DNA of 28,596 nt from Flavobacteriaceae bacterium (GTDB lineage: Bacteria > Bacteroidota > Bacteroidia > Flavobacteriales > Flavobacteriaceae). Each line of letters opens with the position of its first letter. The first letter of the stretch is position 1. Positions 17,122-25,352 of this stretch are shown piece by piece. The notes beneath the pieces are model-generated. The model was given only the letters and a program-made list of their open reading frames with translations. It was not told the origin of the DNA and did not search any database. The translations under genes and the position numbers were made by a program. The stretch lies in the NCBI GenBank assembly GCA_030829155.1, contig JAURBD010000005.1, positions 1 to 28,596 on the forward strand, read 5' to 3'.

Positions 17122-18477
17122 TTATCCTACTTCTTTAATCATTAACGCTATCCCTTTTTTTATGATGTCTTGTGCTTCGATTTTTGAAGTTGAAGCATAA
17201 TCTATCAAACCAAAATCTTCAGGAACTACCTCATAAATTCCGAGAGCTTCCATTCTTTCAATATCTTCTACGATACAGGCTTTGATAAGTTGCATCGGAA
17301 ATATGTTCATTGGAAAAACTTTTTCCATTTCTCCTGTAACCACTAGTGCTCGTTCTTCTCCATTGAGATTGGTTGTAACTTTTGATTTCTTGGATCCAAA
17401 CAACCAAGAAAGTGAGGTTTTTGAAATACTTGGAATATGGTTATCTACAAAGGGTAGCCATCCAAACATACGGTATGTATTCCCTTCTGGAATAACAGAA
17501 ACTAAATTGTTGTAATAACCTGCATAGCCATCTTCTGATGAAGTTGTACCGCTCAACACATCTCCATTGATCACTCGAACTTCCTCTTCTTGATTTATCT
17601 CTGATGCTTCTAAATAAGGCTTCAACGCTGCACCAATTGTAGTCTTGTAATATTGTGGCTTTGCTACTGAAGAACCAACTACTGCGATAGTTCGTTGGGA
17701 AGAAAATTGTCCAGTAGAGAATAAAATTCCTAAGTTGACAACATCTTCTGGTTCAACAACCCATACTCTATCCCCGTAATTGATCGGATCAATTTTATGG
17801 ATTTGAACTCCAACGTTACCTGCTGGGTGTTTCCCTGAAACTCCAATTAACTCAGCATCCTTGATAGCTCCAAAAAAGCCATTGAACGATTCATCAAAGG
17901 TTAAATTTACATTCCCTGATGTAAGTTTTTTGAGAACAGAAATTCCTTTTTGAAAATCCAGTTTATTATTTTTCAATAAAAATTCATAATCAACATCTAA
18001 CGGCGCTGTAGAATAGGTTGAAATAAAAATTGATTTAGGTGAATCTTCAGGCTGAGCTATTGTGTTGTAAGGGCGTTGTTTTATGAAAGGCCAACTTCCG
18101 CTTTTTAGAATAACTTCTTTGATTGCCTCCGCATCCATAGATTCAAAATTAGACACGTCATGTGTAATGACCTCATCTGATTCATCAGCAGTAATGACCA
18201 CTTGGAGGATTTTACGTTTAGCTCCTCTGACAATAGAAGTTACTTCCCCAGAAACAGGAGAAACAAAATGAATTCTTGGATTTTGTTTTGAGAAGAATAT
18301 GGGAGATCCTTTTTTTACAGATTCACCTTCTTTTACAATTAGCTTTGGTGTGATGTTAAAAAAATCATCAGGTTTGAGAACAAATGTCTTGGGTTTTGGC
18401 AATTCAACCAAGATCTTGTTTGCTTCACCGTCTAAGTTTAGCTTTGATCCTCTGGGGATTCGAATGTCTTTGGACAT
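17122..18477 (-). CDS. nqrA: Na+-translocating NADH:quinone reductase subunit A
   Basis: Peripheral cytoplasmic subunit of NQR, 451 residues, first gene of the operon. It shows the N-terminal IPRGSKLNLDGEA stretch, the barrel-sandwich region (KEGESVKKGSPIF, VSPVSGEVTSI), and the C-terminal part with NIFPMQLIKACIVEDIERME, all typical of NqrA. The ATG at 18477 is about 30 bases from a perfect -7 box. Confidence 0.97.
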   Translation of the reverse strand: MSKDIRIPRGSKLNLDGEANKILVELPKPKTFVLKPDDFFNITPKLIVKEGESVKKGSPIFFSKQNPRIHFVSPVSGEVTSIVRGAKRKILQVVITADESDEVITHDVSNFESMDAEAIKEVILKSGSWPFIKQRPYNTIAQPEDSPKSIFISTYSTAPLDVDYEFLLKNNKLDFQKGISVLKKLTSGNVNLTFDESFNGFFGAIKDAELIGVSGKHPAGNVGVQIHKIDPINYGDRVWVVEPEDVVNLGILFSTGQFSSQRTIAVVGSSVAKPQYYKTTIGAALKPYLEASEINQEEEVRVINGDVLSGTTSSEDGYAGYYNNLVSVIPEGNTYRMFGWLPFVDNHIPSISKTSLSWLFGSKKSKVTTNLNGEERALVVTGEMEKVFPMNIFPMQLIKACIVEDIERMEALGIYEVVPEDFGLIDYASTSKIEAQDIIKKGIALMIKEVG

Positions 18478-18506
18478 AAAATGAATTATTAAATCTAAAA
18501 ATCATG

Positions 18507-18514
18507 CAAATTTA
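18507..18514 (-). promoter_or_regulatory. nqr operon -7 promoter box
   Basis: On the minus strand TAAATTTG matches TAnnTTTG exactly, about 30 bases before the nqrA ATG. No convincing TTG is seen near -33. Expected transcription start is about 18500. Confidence 0.55.
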
Positions 18515-18592
18515 CTAATTAAAACAGACTACTAAAAGTGGATTTAGAGGGAATTTATTTTATTTATACTCATTCTAAATAAATTGTTTAAC

Positions 18593-18604
18593 CTCTTCGA
18601 AGAG
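18593..18604. repeat. 12-base perfect palindrome CTCTTCGAAGAG in the nqrA/plug-gene divergent gap
   Basis: A perfect inverted repeat without spacer sits in the 175-base region between divergent nqrA and the DUF5103 gene. It is about 80 bases upstream of the nqr box and 37 bases upstream of the plug-gene box. It could be an operator for a dimeric regulator; no flanking symmetry extends it. Confidence 0.4.
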
Positions 18605-18640
18605 ACAATAACTTTAAATACGAATTAATCCATAATATTG

Positions 18641-18648
18641 TATCTTTA
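18641..18648 (+). promoter_or_regulatory. possible -7 box of the DUF5103 gene
   Basis: TATCTTTA has one mismatch from TAnnTTTG and ends only 4 bases before the ATG at 18653. If used, the mRNA would be leaderless or nearly so. No -33 TTG at the normal distance. Confidence 0.35.
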
Positions 18649-18652
18649 GAGC

Positions 18653-19906
18653 ATGAAAGCCCTTGAGACATATCCAACTCTTTTTTTAATTCTTTTTTCT
18701 TCCCTTTTGGGACATACTCAAGTCTTAAACGAAATAACAAATGTCGATTTTTTAAAAAGTATTTCTTTTAAATCCGAAACTGCAAAACATCAATTCCCTC
18801 TCATCACAACTGGAGAATCTTTTATCCTTGAATTTGATGATCTTTTGGCAGAAGATAATGACTATTATTATGTTATTGAATACTTTAATCACGACTGGAA
18901 GCCCTCAAACTTGTATAAAAATGAGTATTTATCAGGTCTTGATAATCAAAGAATTTCAAACTACAAAAGTTCTTTTGGAACCCTTCAACGCTACACTCAT
19001 TATGAATTGACCTTACCCAATGAAAATACTCAATTTTTAATATCAGGGAATTATATGCTTTCTGTATTTGATGCCAATGATGAACTTATGTTTCGTAGAA
19101 AATTTTTAATTTATGAAAACCTTGTCACAATTGAAGCTGGTGTGTTTAGGAGCAGAAAATTAGAGCAGTTTTCGACCCATCAAACGGTTCAATTTTCTAT
19201 CAACCCAATTGGCATTAATATTCGCAATCCAGATAAAGACTTAAAAATTACACTTATTCAAAACGAGCAGTGGGATAATGTTAAAAAACTTTCTAAACCC
19301 CAGTATATTATCGGAAAAGAATTACATTTCCGCTATGATGCCCCTGCACAATTTGAAGGTGGAAATGAATTTTTATATTTTGACACTAAGGACAATCGTA
19401 TTACAAACCCCAGCATAAGCTACGTTGAACAAGAAGAAATCTATCAAACTTATTTATTTACAGATCCAGAGAGAGCGAATTATCCCTATACGTTTAACCC
19501 TGATATAAATGGTGATTTTGTAATTAATACAGTCATGGGTGAAGATCCCTCCATTGAGGCAGATTATACACGAGTACATTTTAGCTTAGCAAAGCAATAC
19601 ACACTCAAAAATGAAGAATTATTCCTTTACGGCAAATTTTCAAATTATGAGTTAAATGAAAATTACAAACTGATTTATAATCCAAGTTATGAAGTTTATG
19701 AAGGAACCTTTCTTTTAAAACAAGGCTTTTATAACTATAAATATGTCTGGAAATCTAAATATGGACTGGAAAAAAACAAAATTAGTGGTAATCATGCAAC
19801 TACTGAAAATCAATATTTAATTTTACTTTACATTCGAGATATCAGAAATCAACATGATGCATTGATTGGAGTAAAAACACTTTCTTCTTTTGATATCAAT
19901 AATTAA
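18653..19906 (+). CDS. type IX secretion system plug protein (DUF5103)
   Basis: A 417-residue exported protein: signal peptide about 1-22 (hydrophobic LFLILFSSLLG, ending HTQ), then the DUF5103/T9SS-plug domain. Diagnostic stretches are YYYVIEYFNHDWKPSNL, the NEYLSGLDNQRISNYKSSFGT block, YTHYELTLPNENTQFLISGNYMLSVFD, RRKFLIYE, and a later beta-rich region. In the T9SS translocon this family includes the Plug protein that closes the periplasmic side of the SprA pore when PorV is absent. Its presence indicates a T9SS-bearing Bacteroidota. It is divergent from nqrA. Confidence 0.85.
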   Translation: MKALETYPTLFLILFSSLLGHTQVLNEITNVDFLKSISFKSETAKHQFPLITTGESFILEFDDLLAEDNDYYYVIEYFNHDWKPSNLYKNEYLSGLDNQRISNYKSSFGTLQRYTHYELTLPNENTQFLISGNYMLSVFDANDELMFRRKFLIYENLVTIEAGVFRSRKLEQFSTHQTVQFSINPIGINIRNPDKDLKITLIQNEQWDNVKKLSKPQYIIGKELHFRYDAPAQFEGGNEFLYFDTKDNRITNPSISYVEQEEIYQTYLFTDPERANYPYTFNPDINGDFVINTVMGEDPSIEADYTRVHFSLAKQYTLKNEELFLYGKFSNYELNENYKLIYNPSYEVYEGTFLLKQGFYNYKYVWKSKYGLEKNKISGNHATTENQYLILLYIRDIRNQHDALIGVKTLSSFDINN

Positions 19907-19921
19907 TTATTTTTAATTGCA

Positions 19922-19934
19922 TATCTTTATATTG
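19922..19934 (+). promoter_or_regulatory. probable apaG promoter box
   Basis: TATCTTTA overlapped by TATATTG, both near matches to the TAnnTTTG box, 24-29 bases before the apaG ATG. Either could be used. Confidence 0.4.
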
Positions 19935-19958
19935 TAAGTAGGGGTTTATTTAATTTAA

Positions 19959-20345
19959 ATGATACAACAAGTTACCAAAGGGATTCGAGTTTCAGTTGAA
20001 ACACGCTATGAAGGGAGTTTCTTGAAAAATAGTATTTCCCATCATTCTTTTCGTTATTTAATTACAATTGAAAACCAAAGCAAAGAAACAGTTCAACTCA
20101 TTAAAAGATATTGGATAATAAACGAAAGCCGAAAACGTCCTCAAGTTGTAGAAGGATCAGGAGTGGTTGGAAAAAAACCAATAATTAAATCTGGGCAAGT
20201 GATACAATATGAATCTGGTTGCATCTTAAATTCTCCTACTGGATCAATGAAAGGCCACTATTCAATGATTAATCTTAGTTCTACCAATGAATTTAAACTA
20301 GAAATTCCTGTTTTTCAGCTAGAAACTCCTTTTTCTCTCAATTAA
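19959..20345 (+). CDS. apaG: ApaG domain protein
   Basis: A 128-residue single-domain immunoglobulin-like protein of the ApaG family. It has the motifs HSFRYLITIENQSKETVQL, KRYWIINE (usual RHWxI-D/E), VVEGSGVVGKKPIIKSGQ (usual G-GVVG-QP-I-PG) and the CILNSPTGSMKGHYSM turn. Bacterial ApaG has been linked to Co2+/Mg2+ efflux, but its biochemical function is not established. It is single and complete, and it converges with rsmG 4 bases beyond its stop. Confidence 0.93.
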   Translation: MIQQVTKGIRVSVETRYEGSFLKNSISHHSFRYLITIENQSKETVQLIKRYWIINESRKRPQVVEGSGVVGKKPIIKSGQVIQYESGCILNSPTGSMKGHYSMINLSSTNEFKLEIPVFQLETPFSLN

Positions 20346-20349
20346 AAAA

Positions 20350-20967
20350 CTACAGCGGTAGATAAACAATTTTTTTTGTTTCAAAAAAATCTTCTTCGTA
20401 AAAATCCGATAAAGCAAAGATTCTTGCTTTAGGAAAGTTTTTTAGTTCTTCGGTCAAATCACCTCCCTTTAAATATAAAACACCGTTGGGTAAATCGTGC
20501 TTACTCTTTTTCCTGATATTTTTTTTTATCCAAGGAACAAAGACATCCATTCGAGTTACTGCGCGACTAACTACAAAATCAATAGGCTTTTTAAATTCTT
20601 GCGCTCTTTGGTGCCGAGCCTCTACATTTTTTATATCTAAAGCTTGACTAATTTCTTGAACCACTTTAATCTTTTTCTGAATGCTATCGATTAAATGAAA
20701 ATCTACTTGAGGAAATAAAATTGCTAATGGAATACCTGGAAATCCTCCACCAGTTCCTACGTCAAGAATTTGAGTGCCTGGAGAAAAATTAATCAAACGT
20801 GCAATACTCAAAGAATGAAGTATATGTCTTTCATATAGCTCGTTAATATCTTTTCGAGAAATCAAATTTATTTTTTCGTTCCATTTTCTGTAAAGTGATT
20901 CCAATTGATTAAATTGCTTTTTTTTTCGAGGTGATAAGTCTTGGAAGTAATGTTCTACAATATTCAA
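20350..20967 (-). CDS. rsmG: 16S rRNA m7G527 methyltransferase
   Basis: SAM-dependent methyltransferase that modifies G527 (E. coli numbering) of 16S rRNA. With a TTG start at 20967 it has 205 residues and begins NIVEHYFQDLS, as RsmG proteins usually do. Motifs: LYRKWNEKINLISRKD near the N-terminus, DVGTGGGFPGIPLAI (SAM site, about 69-83), SRAVTRMD (substrate-binding region). The frame is open to an ATG at 21015, but that adds a hydrophobic stretch foreign to the family, and a TATTTTTG promoter box at 20983-20990 lies inside it, so TTG is preferred. Confidence 0.93.
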   Translation of the reverse strand: MNIVEHYFQDLSPRKKKQFNQLESLYRKWNEKINLISRKDINELYERHILHSLSIARLINFSPGTQILDVGTGGGFPGIPLAILFPQVDFHLIDSIQKKIKVVQEISQALDIKNVEARHQRAQEFKKPIDFVVSRAVTRMDVFVPWIKKNIRKKSKHDLPNGVLYLKGGDLTEELKNFPKARIFALSDFYEEDFFETKKIVYLPL

Positions 20968-20982
20968 AATGTAAATTTTTAT

Positions 20983-20990
20983 CAAAAATA
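20983..20990 (-). promoter_or_regulatory. rsmG -7 promoter box
   Basis: On the minus strand TATTTTTG matches TAnnTTTG exactly and lies 15 bases before the proposed TTG start, the same spacing seen before gpmI. A TTG about 22 bases upstream could be the -33 element. It decides the rsmG start. Confidence 0.5.
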
Positions 20991-21029
20991 TAACTTGTAA
21001 AGAAATAAACCACAATTAATTCACCAAGT

Positions 21030-22130
21030 ATGCCTAGAGAAATTAAACCGTTACGATTTTCCCGTAAAGATCCAAAGAAATTTTTTATTACTCTAAACAA
21101 GCGTGTAAACGAACATTTTAAAAAAATAAACGCACCCAAAACAGGAAACTGGAAACTTTATTCAAAAACAGGAATTATGTTTATCTTATTCATAACCCCT
21201 TATTTTCTAATTTTATTTACAGACTTCAATGCTTGGATTAAATTAGCACTTGCACTTGTAATGGGTATTGGAATTGCTGGTGTAGGAATGAATGTTATGC
21301 ACGATGGAAATCATGGGTCTTTTTCAAAAAATCCCTGGGTAAATAAAGTTATGGGGGCTAGTATTTACTTTTTAGCTGGAAATGTCCACAACTGGAAAGT
21401 TCAACACAACATACTCCATCACACCTACACAAACATTCATGGACATGATGAGGATCTCGAAGCTGGAAGAATAATTCGTTTTTCAAAACACAGTCAATGG
21501 TTATCTATCCACAAGTATCAGCATTTGTATTTTGTGTTTATATATGGACTACTAACGATAAATTGGGTGATAAGCACCGACTTTCGTCAGACCTACAGAT
21601 ACATAAAACGAAAATTAACTTACAGAAATGCAATCCAACCCGTTCGACAATGGATTATTTTAATTTGTACTAAGTTAATTTATTTTGTGATTTGGATATT
21701 AATTCCAATCTTGTTTTTGGAGATAGTGTGGTGGAAAATTTTAATTGGTTTTTTTCTAATGCATTATGTTGCAGGACTAATCTTAAGTCTTGTATTTCAG
21801 CTGGCTCATATCATCGAAGACGCTCAAATGCCCCTACCTGAAAAAAAGACCGGTACTATGAAAAATACATGGGCAATTCACCAACTGCTTACTACAGTTA
21901 ATTTTTCAACCAAAAACAAATTCGTGAACTGGTTTACTGGAGGGTTAAATCACCAAATAGAGCACCACATTTTTCCACACATCAGCCACATACATTACAC
22001 AGATATTGCTAAAATTGTTAAAAAAACTGCAAAAGAATTTAATTTACCCTATAACGAGTATAAAACTACCAGAAGTGCCTTATTTTCGCATTTCAAATAT
22101 CTAAAACAGATGGGGCTTCAACCTTCTTAA
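21030..22130 (+). CDS. membrane fatty acid desaturase (front-end type)
   Basis: A di-iron, integral membrane acyl-lipid/acyl-CoA desaturase of 366 residues. Three His boxes are present: HDGNH (H91-H95), HNILHH (H126-H131) and QIEHH (309-313). The Gln-for-His substitution in the third box marks the delta-5/delta-6 'front-end' group. Four or more hydrophobic helices surround them (about 48-90, 165-181, 208-262). No cytochrome b5 domain is fused, as is usual for bacterial members. An aspartate aminotransferase gene follows after 12 bases. Regiospecificity cannot be read from sequence. Confidence 0.92.
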   Translation: MPREIKPLRFSRKDPKKFFITLNKRVNEHFKKINAPKTGNWKLYSKTGIMFILFITPYFLILFTDFNAWIKLALALVMGIGIAGVGMNVMHDGNHGSFSKNPWVNKVMGASIYFLAGNVHNWKVQHNILHHTYTNIHGHDEDLEAGRIIRFSKHSQWLSIHKYQHLYFVFIYGLLTINWVISTDFRQTYRYIKRKLTYRNAIQPVRQWIILICTKLIYFVIWILIPILFLEIVWWKILIGFFLMHYVAGLILSLVFQLAHIIEDAQMPLPEKKTGTMKNTWAIHQLLTTVNFSTKNKFVNWFTGGLNHQIEHHIFPHISHIHYTDIAKIVKKTAKEFNLPYNEYKTTRSALFSHFKYLKQMGLQPS

Positions 22131-22142
22131 ACTCGTTATTAA

Positions 22143-23327
22143 ATGGAAAAATTATCAGAAAGAATTAATAGCTTACCTGTTTCAGCAACACTAGCTATGG
22201 CTGCAAAAGCACGGGAACTTAAAAACAACGGCATTGATGTAATTGGGCTCAGTTTAGGAGAACCTGATTTCAATACTCCTGAATATATTAAAGATGCCGC
22301 AATAAAAGCGGTAAATGATAATTACAACTCCTATTCACCTGTTGATGGATATGCAGACTTAAAAGATGCAATTTGCACCAAATTTAAACGCGACAACAAT
22401 CTAAACTACAGACCTTCGCAGATTGTAGTTTCCACGGGAGCTAAGCAATCAATCGCAAATTTATGTATGGTTTTACTCAATCCTGGAGATGAAGTTTTAC
22501 TTCCCGCACCCTATTGGGTGAGTTATTCTGCAATTGCAACTTTGGCAGAAGCAAAATCTGTCATTATTCCTTCATCAATTGAGACAGATTTCAAAATTAC
22601 TCCCAAACAATTGGAAGCAGCTATTACGCCTAAGACAAAACTGATCATGTTCAATTCACCCAACAACCCGAGTGGAACAATTTATACTGAGGCTGAATAC
22701 AGAGCATTAGGAAAGGTTTTAGAAAAATATCCTGATATTTTTATCCTATCTGATGAAATATACGAACACATCAACTACGGAATAAAACACTTTAGTATTG
22801 CTGCAATTCCAGAATTATATGACCGTACAATTACTGTAAATGGTGTAGCAAAAGCTTTTGCTATGACGGGTTGGAGAATTGGTTATATTGGAGCTGCCGA
22901 ATGGATTTCAAAGGCTTGTAACAAAATGCAAGGTCAAATAACGAGTGGTGCAAACTGTATAGCACAGCGAGCTACCATAACAGCGCTTTTAGAACCCGTG
23001 AGTAAAATCAAATATATGGTCGATGAGTTTAGTCGTCGTAAAAATTTAATTATCGAATTATTATCCCAAATAAAAGGATTTAAAATGAACCGCCCTGATG
23101 GTGCTTTTTATGTTTTCCCTGATGTTTCTTTTTACTTTGGAAAAACTATTGGTGGGACGACAATAAACGATGCAAGTGACTTTGCACTATTTTTGTTAGA
23201 AAAAGCCCACGTTGCGACCGTTACAGGAGAAGCCTTTGGAAATGAAGATTGTATTCGTATATCCTATGCTGCATCTGAGGCAAACATTAAAAAAGCTGTT
23301 GAACGTATTTCTAGGGCTTTGTCTTAA
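22143..23327 (+). CDS. aspartate aminotransferase (class I, subgroup Igamma-like)
   Basis: A 394-residue PLP enzyme of the aspartate/prephenate aminotransferase type. Motifs: SLGEPDFNTP, STGAKQSI, NSPNNPSGT, SDEIYEH (D204, Y207) and the PLP lysine K237 in NGVAKAFAMTGWRIGY with R245. The pattern fits class I aspartate aminotransferases that start MEKLSERINSL. Neighbouring desaturase and aminotransferase are probably co-transcribed without an obvious functional link. A strong terminator lies 18 bases beyond the stop. Confidence 0.9.
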   Translation: MEKLSERINSLPVSATLAMAAKARELKNNGIDVIGLSLGEPDFNTPEYIKDAAIKAVNDNYNSYSPVDGYADLKDAICTKFKRDNNLNYRPSQIVVSTGAKQSIANLCMVLLNPGDEVLLPAPYWVSYSAIATLAEAKSVIIPSSIETDFKITPKQLEAAITPKTKLIMFNSPNNPSGTIYTEAEYRALGKVLEKYPDIFILSDEIYEHINYGIKHFSIAAIPELYDRTITVNGVAKAFAMTGWRIGYIGAAEWISKACNKMQGQITSGANCIAQRATITALLEPVSKIKYMVDEFSRRKNLIIELLSQIKGFKMNRPDGAFYVFPDVSFYFGKTIGGTTINDASDFALFLLEKAHVATVTGEAFGNEDCIRISYAASEANIKKAVERISRALS

Positions 23328-23345
23328 AATGAACAGTTTATAAGT

Positions 23346-23377
23346 AATAAAAAACCGGCTCAAACCGGTTTTTTATT
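23346..23377. terminator. bidirectional intrinsic terminator
   Basis: AATAAAAAACCGG and CCGGTTTTTTATT form a perfect 13-bp stem around a 6-base loop. There is an A-run on one side and a T-run on the other, so it can end both the aspartate aminotransferase transcript (plus) and the aromatic operon (minus), which converge here. Confidence 0.9.
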
Positions 23378-23402
23378 ATTTAAGTTTTTATTAATGTTTT
23401 AT

Positions 23403-24485
23403 TTATCCATTTACGACTTCCTCTTGATGGTTGATTGATTCTTGATGGATTGCTTTAAAAATCTTTAAAATAAATTCTTCTGACAAACCTCGGTCTTTTC
23501 CTTCTAAAATCATTTTACCTAAAATTTCGTTCCATCGTTTATTTTGTAAAACCGCAACATTCTTAGATTTCTTTAACAAACCTATTTCTTCTGCAACTAG
23601 CATACGTTTTCCCAAAGTATCGAGTATGGTCTGGTCAGTGATGTCAATTTGAGTACGAAGATTATTCAAAGCAGTATTATAAGACTCTTCTTGATCACTT
23701 TCTTTTCGGATTTTGAGATCTTTCATAATTTGAATTAGTCTTGTAGGTGTAACTTGTTGAGCAGCATCACTCCAAGCATTATCTGGATCCCAATGTGACT
23801 CTACCATCAAACCGTCAAAATTTAAATCTAAAGCGGTTTGACAAATATCAAAAATTAAATCTCGTCTACCAGCGATATGAGAAGGATCGCATAGCAAAGG
23901 AAGGTCTGGAAATTTATTTTGTGCCTCCACAGCAATCTGCCACTCAGGATTGTTTCGATATTTTGTCTTTTCATAAGACGAAAAACCTCTATGTATCAAA
24001 CCTAATTTTTTAATGTTAGCAGTATGCAAACGCTCTACTCCACCAAGCCACAGTGCCAAGTCAGGGTTAACAGGGTTTTTTACCAATACAATTTTATCAG
24101 TTCCCTCAAGGGCATCTGCTATTTCTTGCATAATAAAGGGGCTAACAGTTGATCGAGCACCAATCCACAAAATATCTATATCGTGTTCGATTGCTAATTT
24201 TACATGATCTTTATTTGCCACTTCGGTAGCTGTAAGTAGACCTGTTTCCTCTTTGGCTTTTTGTAACCACTTCAACCCAATTGCTCCTACCCCTTCAAAC
24301 ATTCCTGGTCGGGTTCTTGGTTTCCATATTCCTGCACGAAGAACTGTAACGTCAGAATCTTTTAACTGATGAGCAATTTTCAACACCTGTTCTTCTGTCT
24401 CTGCACTACAAGGCCCACCAATTACAAGTGGGTGAGAAAGACCGAAGTCATTAAGCCATTCTCTCATCTGAGATTTATTTTTCAT
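23403..24485 (-). CDS. bifunctional DAHP synthase / chorismate mutase
   Basis: A 360-residue cytoplasmic enzyme. The N-terminal part, about residues 1-265, is a DAHP synthase of the KDO8P-synthase-related (type I beta) class: GPCSAE at 24-29, RAGIWKPRTRPGMFEG, ATEVAN, IGARSTVSPF, LVKNP, HRGFSSYE, CDPSHIAGRR. The C-terminal part, about 270-350, is an AroQ-type chorismate mutase with the LRTQIDITDQTILDTLGKRM helix. DAHPS-CM fusions of this type are known in Bacteroidota, where the mutase domain contributes to feedback control. It is the last gene of the aromatic operon and starts 12 bases past tyrA. Confidence 0.95.
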   Translation of the reverse strand: MKNKSQMREWLNDFGLSHPLVIGGPCSAETEEQVLKIAHQLKDSDVTVLRAGIWKPRTRPGMFEGVGAIGLKWLQKAKEETGLLTATEVANKDHVKLAIEHDIDILWIGARSTVSPFIMQEIADALEGTDKIVLVKNPVNPDLALWLGGVERLHTANIKKLGLIHRGFSSYEKTKYRNNPEWQIAVEAQNKFPDLPLLCDPSHIAGRRDLIFDICQTALDLNFDGLMVESHWDPDNAWSDAAQQVTPTRLIQIMKDLKIRKESDQEESYNTALNNLRTQIDITDQTILDTLGKRMLVAEEIGLLKKSKNVAVLQNKRWNEILGKMILEGKDRGLSEEFILKIFKAIHQESINHQEEVVNG

Positions 24486-24497
24486 TTTATTTTGTTT

Positions 24498-25352
24498 TTA
24501 TTTTTTACTAATTCCGTTTAATATTGATGTTAATTGATTGGTGTTTTTCATTTCCCGAAACAAACTTTTATAATCGTCATTTACTAACAATTTTTTGAAG
24601 TGTTCTAAGTTTTTTATGTACGCGTCCAAAATCTCGATCACGTTCTCTTTATTTTGTTCAAAAATGGGAGTCCACATTTCAGGAGAGCTTTTAGCTAAAC
24701 GAACTGTTGATTCAAATCCACTTCCAGCGAGGTCAAAGATATTATTCTCATCTTCTTCTTTTTCAAGAACCGTTTTTCCTAACATAAAAGAACTGATGTG
24801 TGATAAATGAGACACATAGGCCATGTGTTTGTCATGTTCTGCGGCTTCCATAAACCGCAAATACATCCCCATCTCTCTAAAAGTTTGTTTAGCCCAGGTG
24901 AGTAAATCAGGACGTGTTTTATTAGACTCACATAAAATCTGCGGTTTCCCATTAAACAAATCTCTATGTGCTGCTTGTGGTCCAGAAAACTCAGTACCAG
25001 CAATAGGATGCGCAGCTAAAAACTGATCTCTTTTAGAATGGTTCGCTATTAATTCACACAATTGTTCTTTTGTAGACCCAACATCCCAAAGCAAAGCATC
25101 GGAGTGTAACTGATCTAAAAGCTTTGGCAATAATGCTAAGGATTCCTTTACCGGAATACTCAAAATAACTCGATCGGCTTCTGCAACATTGTCTAAAGTA
25201 CCAATGCGATCAATGATACCTTTTTCTAGAGCTTGATTAGCGTGTTTTTTATTGGAATCAATTCCAAAAACTTCAATTCCTTCAATTATAGTTTTGAGAT
25301 CCATAGCCATGGATCCCCCTATCAAACCAATTCCAATGATATAAATCTTCAT
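24498..25352 (-). CDS. tyrA: prephenate dehydrogenase
   Basis: NAD(P)-dependent oxidative decarboxylation of prephenate to 4-hydroxyphenylpyruvate, the tyrosine branch. The N-terminal Rossmann motif is IYIIGIGLIGGS (residues 3-14), followed by the conserved HPIAGTEFSGP and the HDKHMAYVSHLSHISS helix of the dimer domain. At 284 residues it has no fused mutase or ACT domain. It overlaps the aminotransferase upstream by 4 bases. Confidence 0.95.
   Translation of the reverse strand: MKIYIIGIGLIGGSMAMDLKTIIEGIEVFGIDSNKKHANQALEKGIIDRIGTLDNVAEADRVILSIPVKESLALLPKLLDQLHSDALLWDVGSTKEQLCELIANHSKRDQFLAAHPIAGTEFSGPQAAHRDLFNGKPQILCESNKTRPDLLTWAKQTFREMGMYLRFMEAAEHDKHMAYVSHLSHISSFMLGKTVLEKEEDENNIFDLAGSGFESTVRLAKSSPEMWTPIFEQNKENVIEILDAYIKNLEHFKKLLVNDDYKSLFREMKNTNQLTSILNGISKK

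Noticed and set aside
23346..23377. Attenuator for the DAHP synthase gene
   Set aside because: The hairpin is at the 3' end of that gene on the minus strand, between convergent genes, so it is an ordinary bidirectional terminator.
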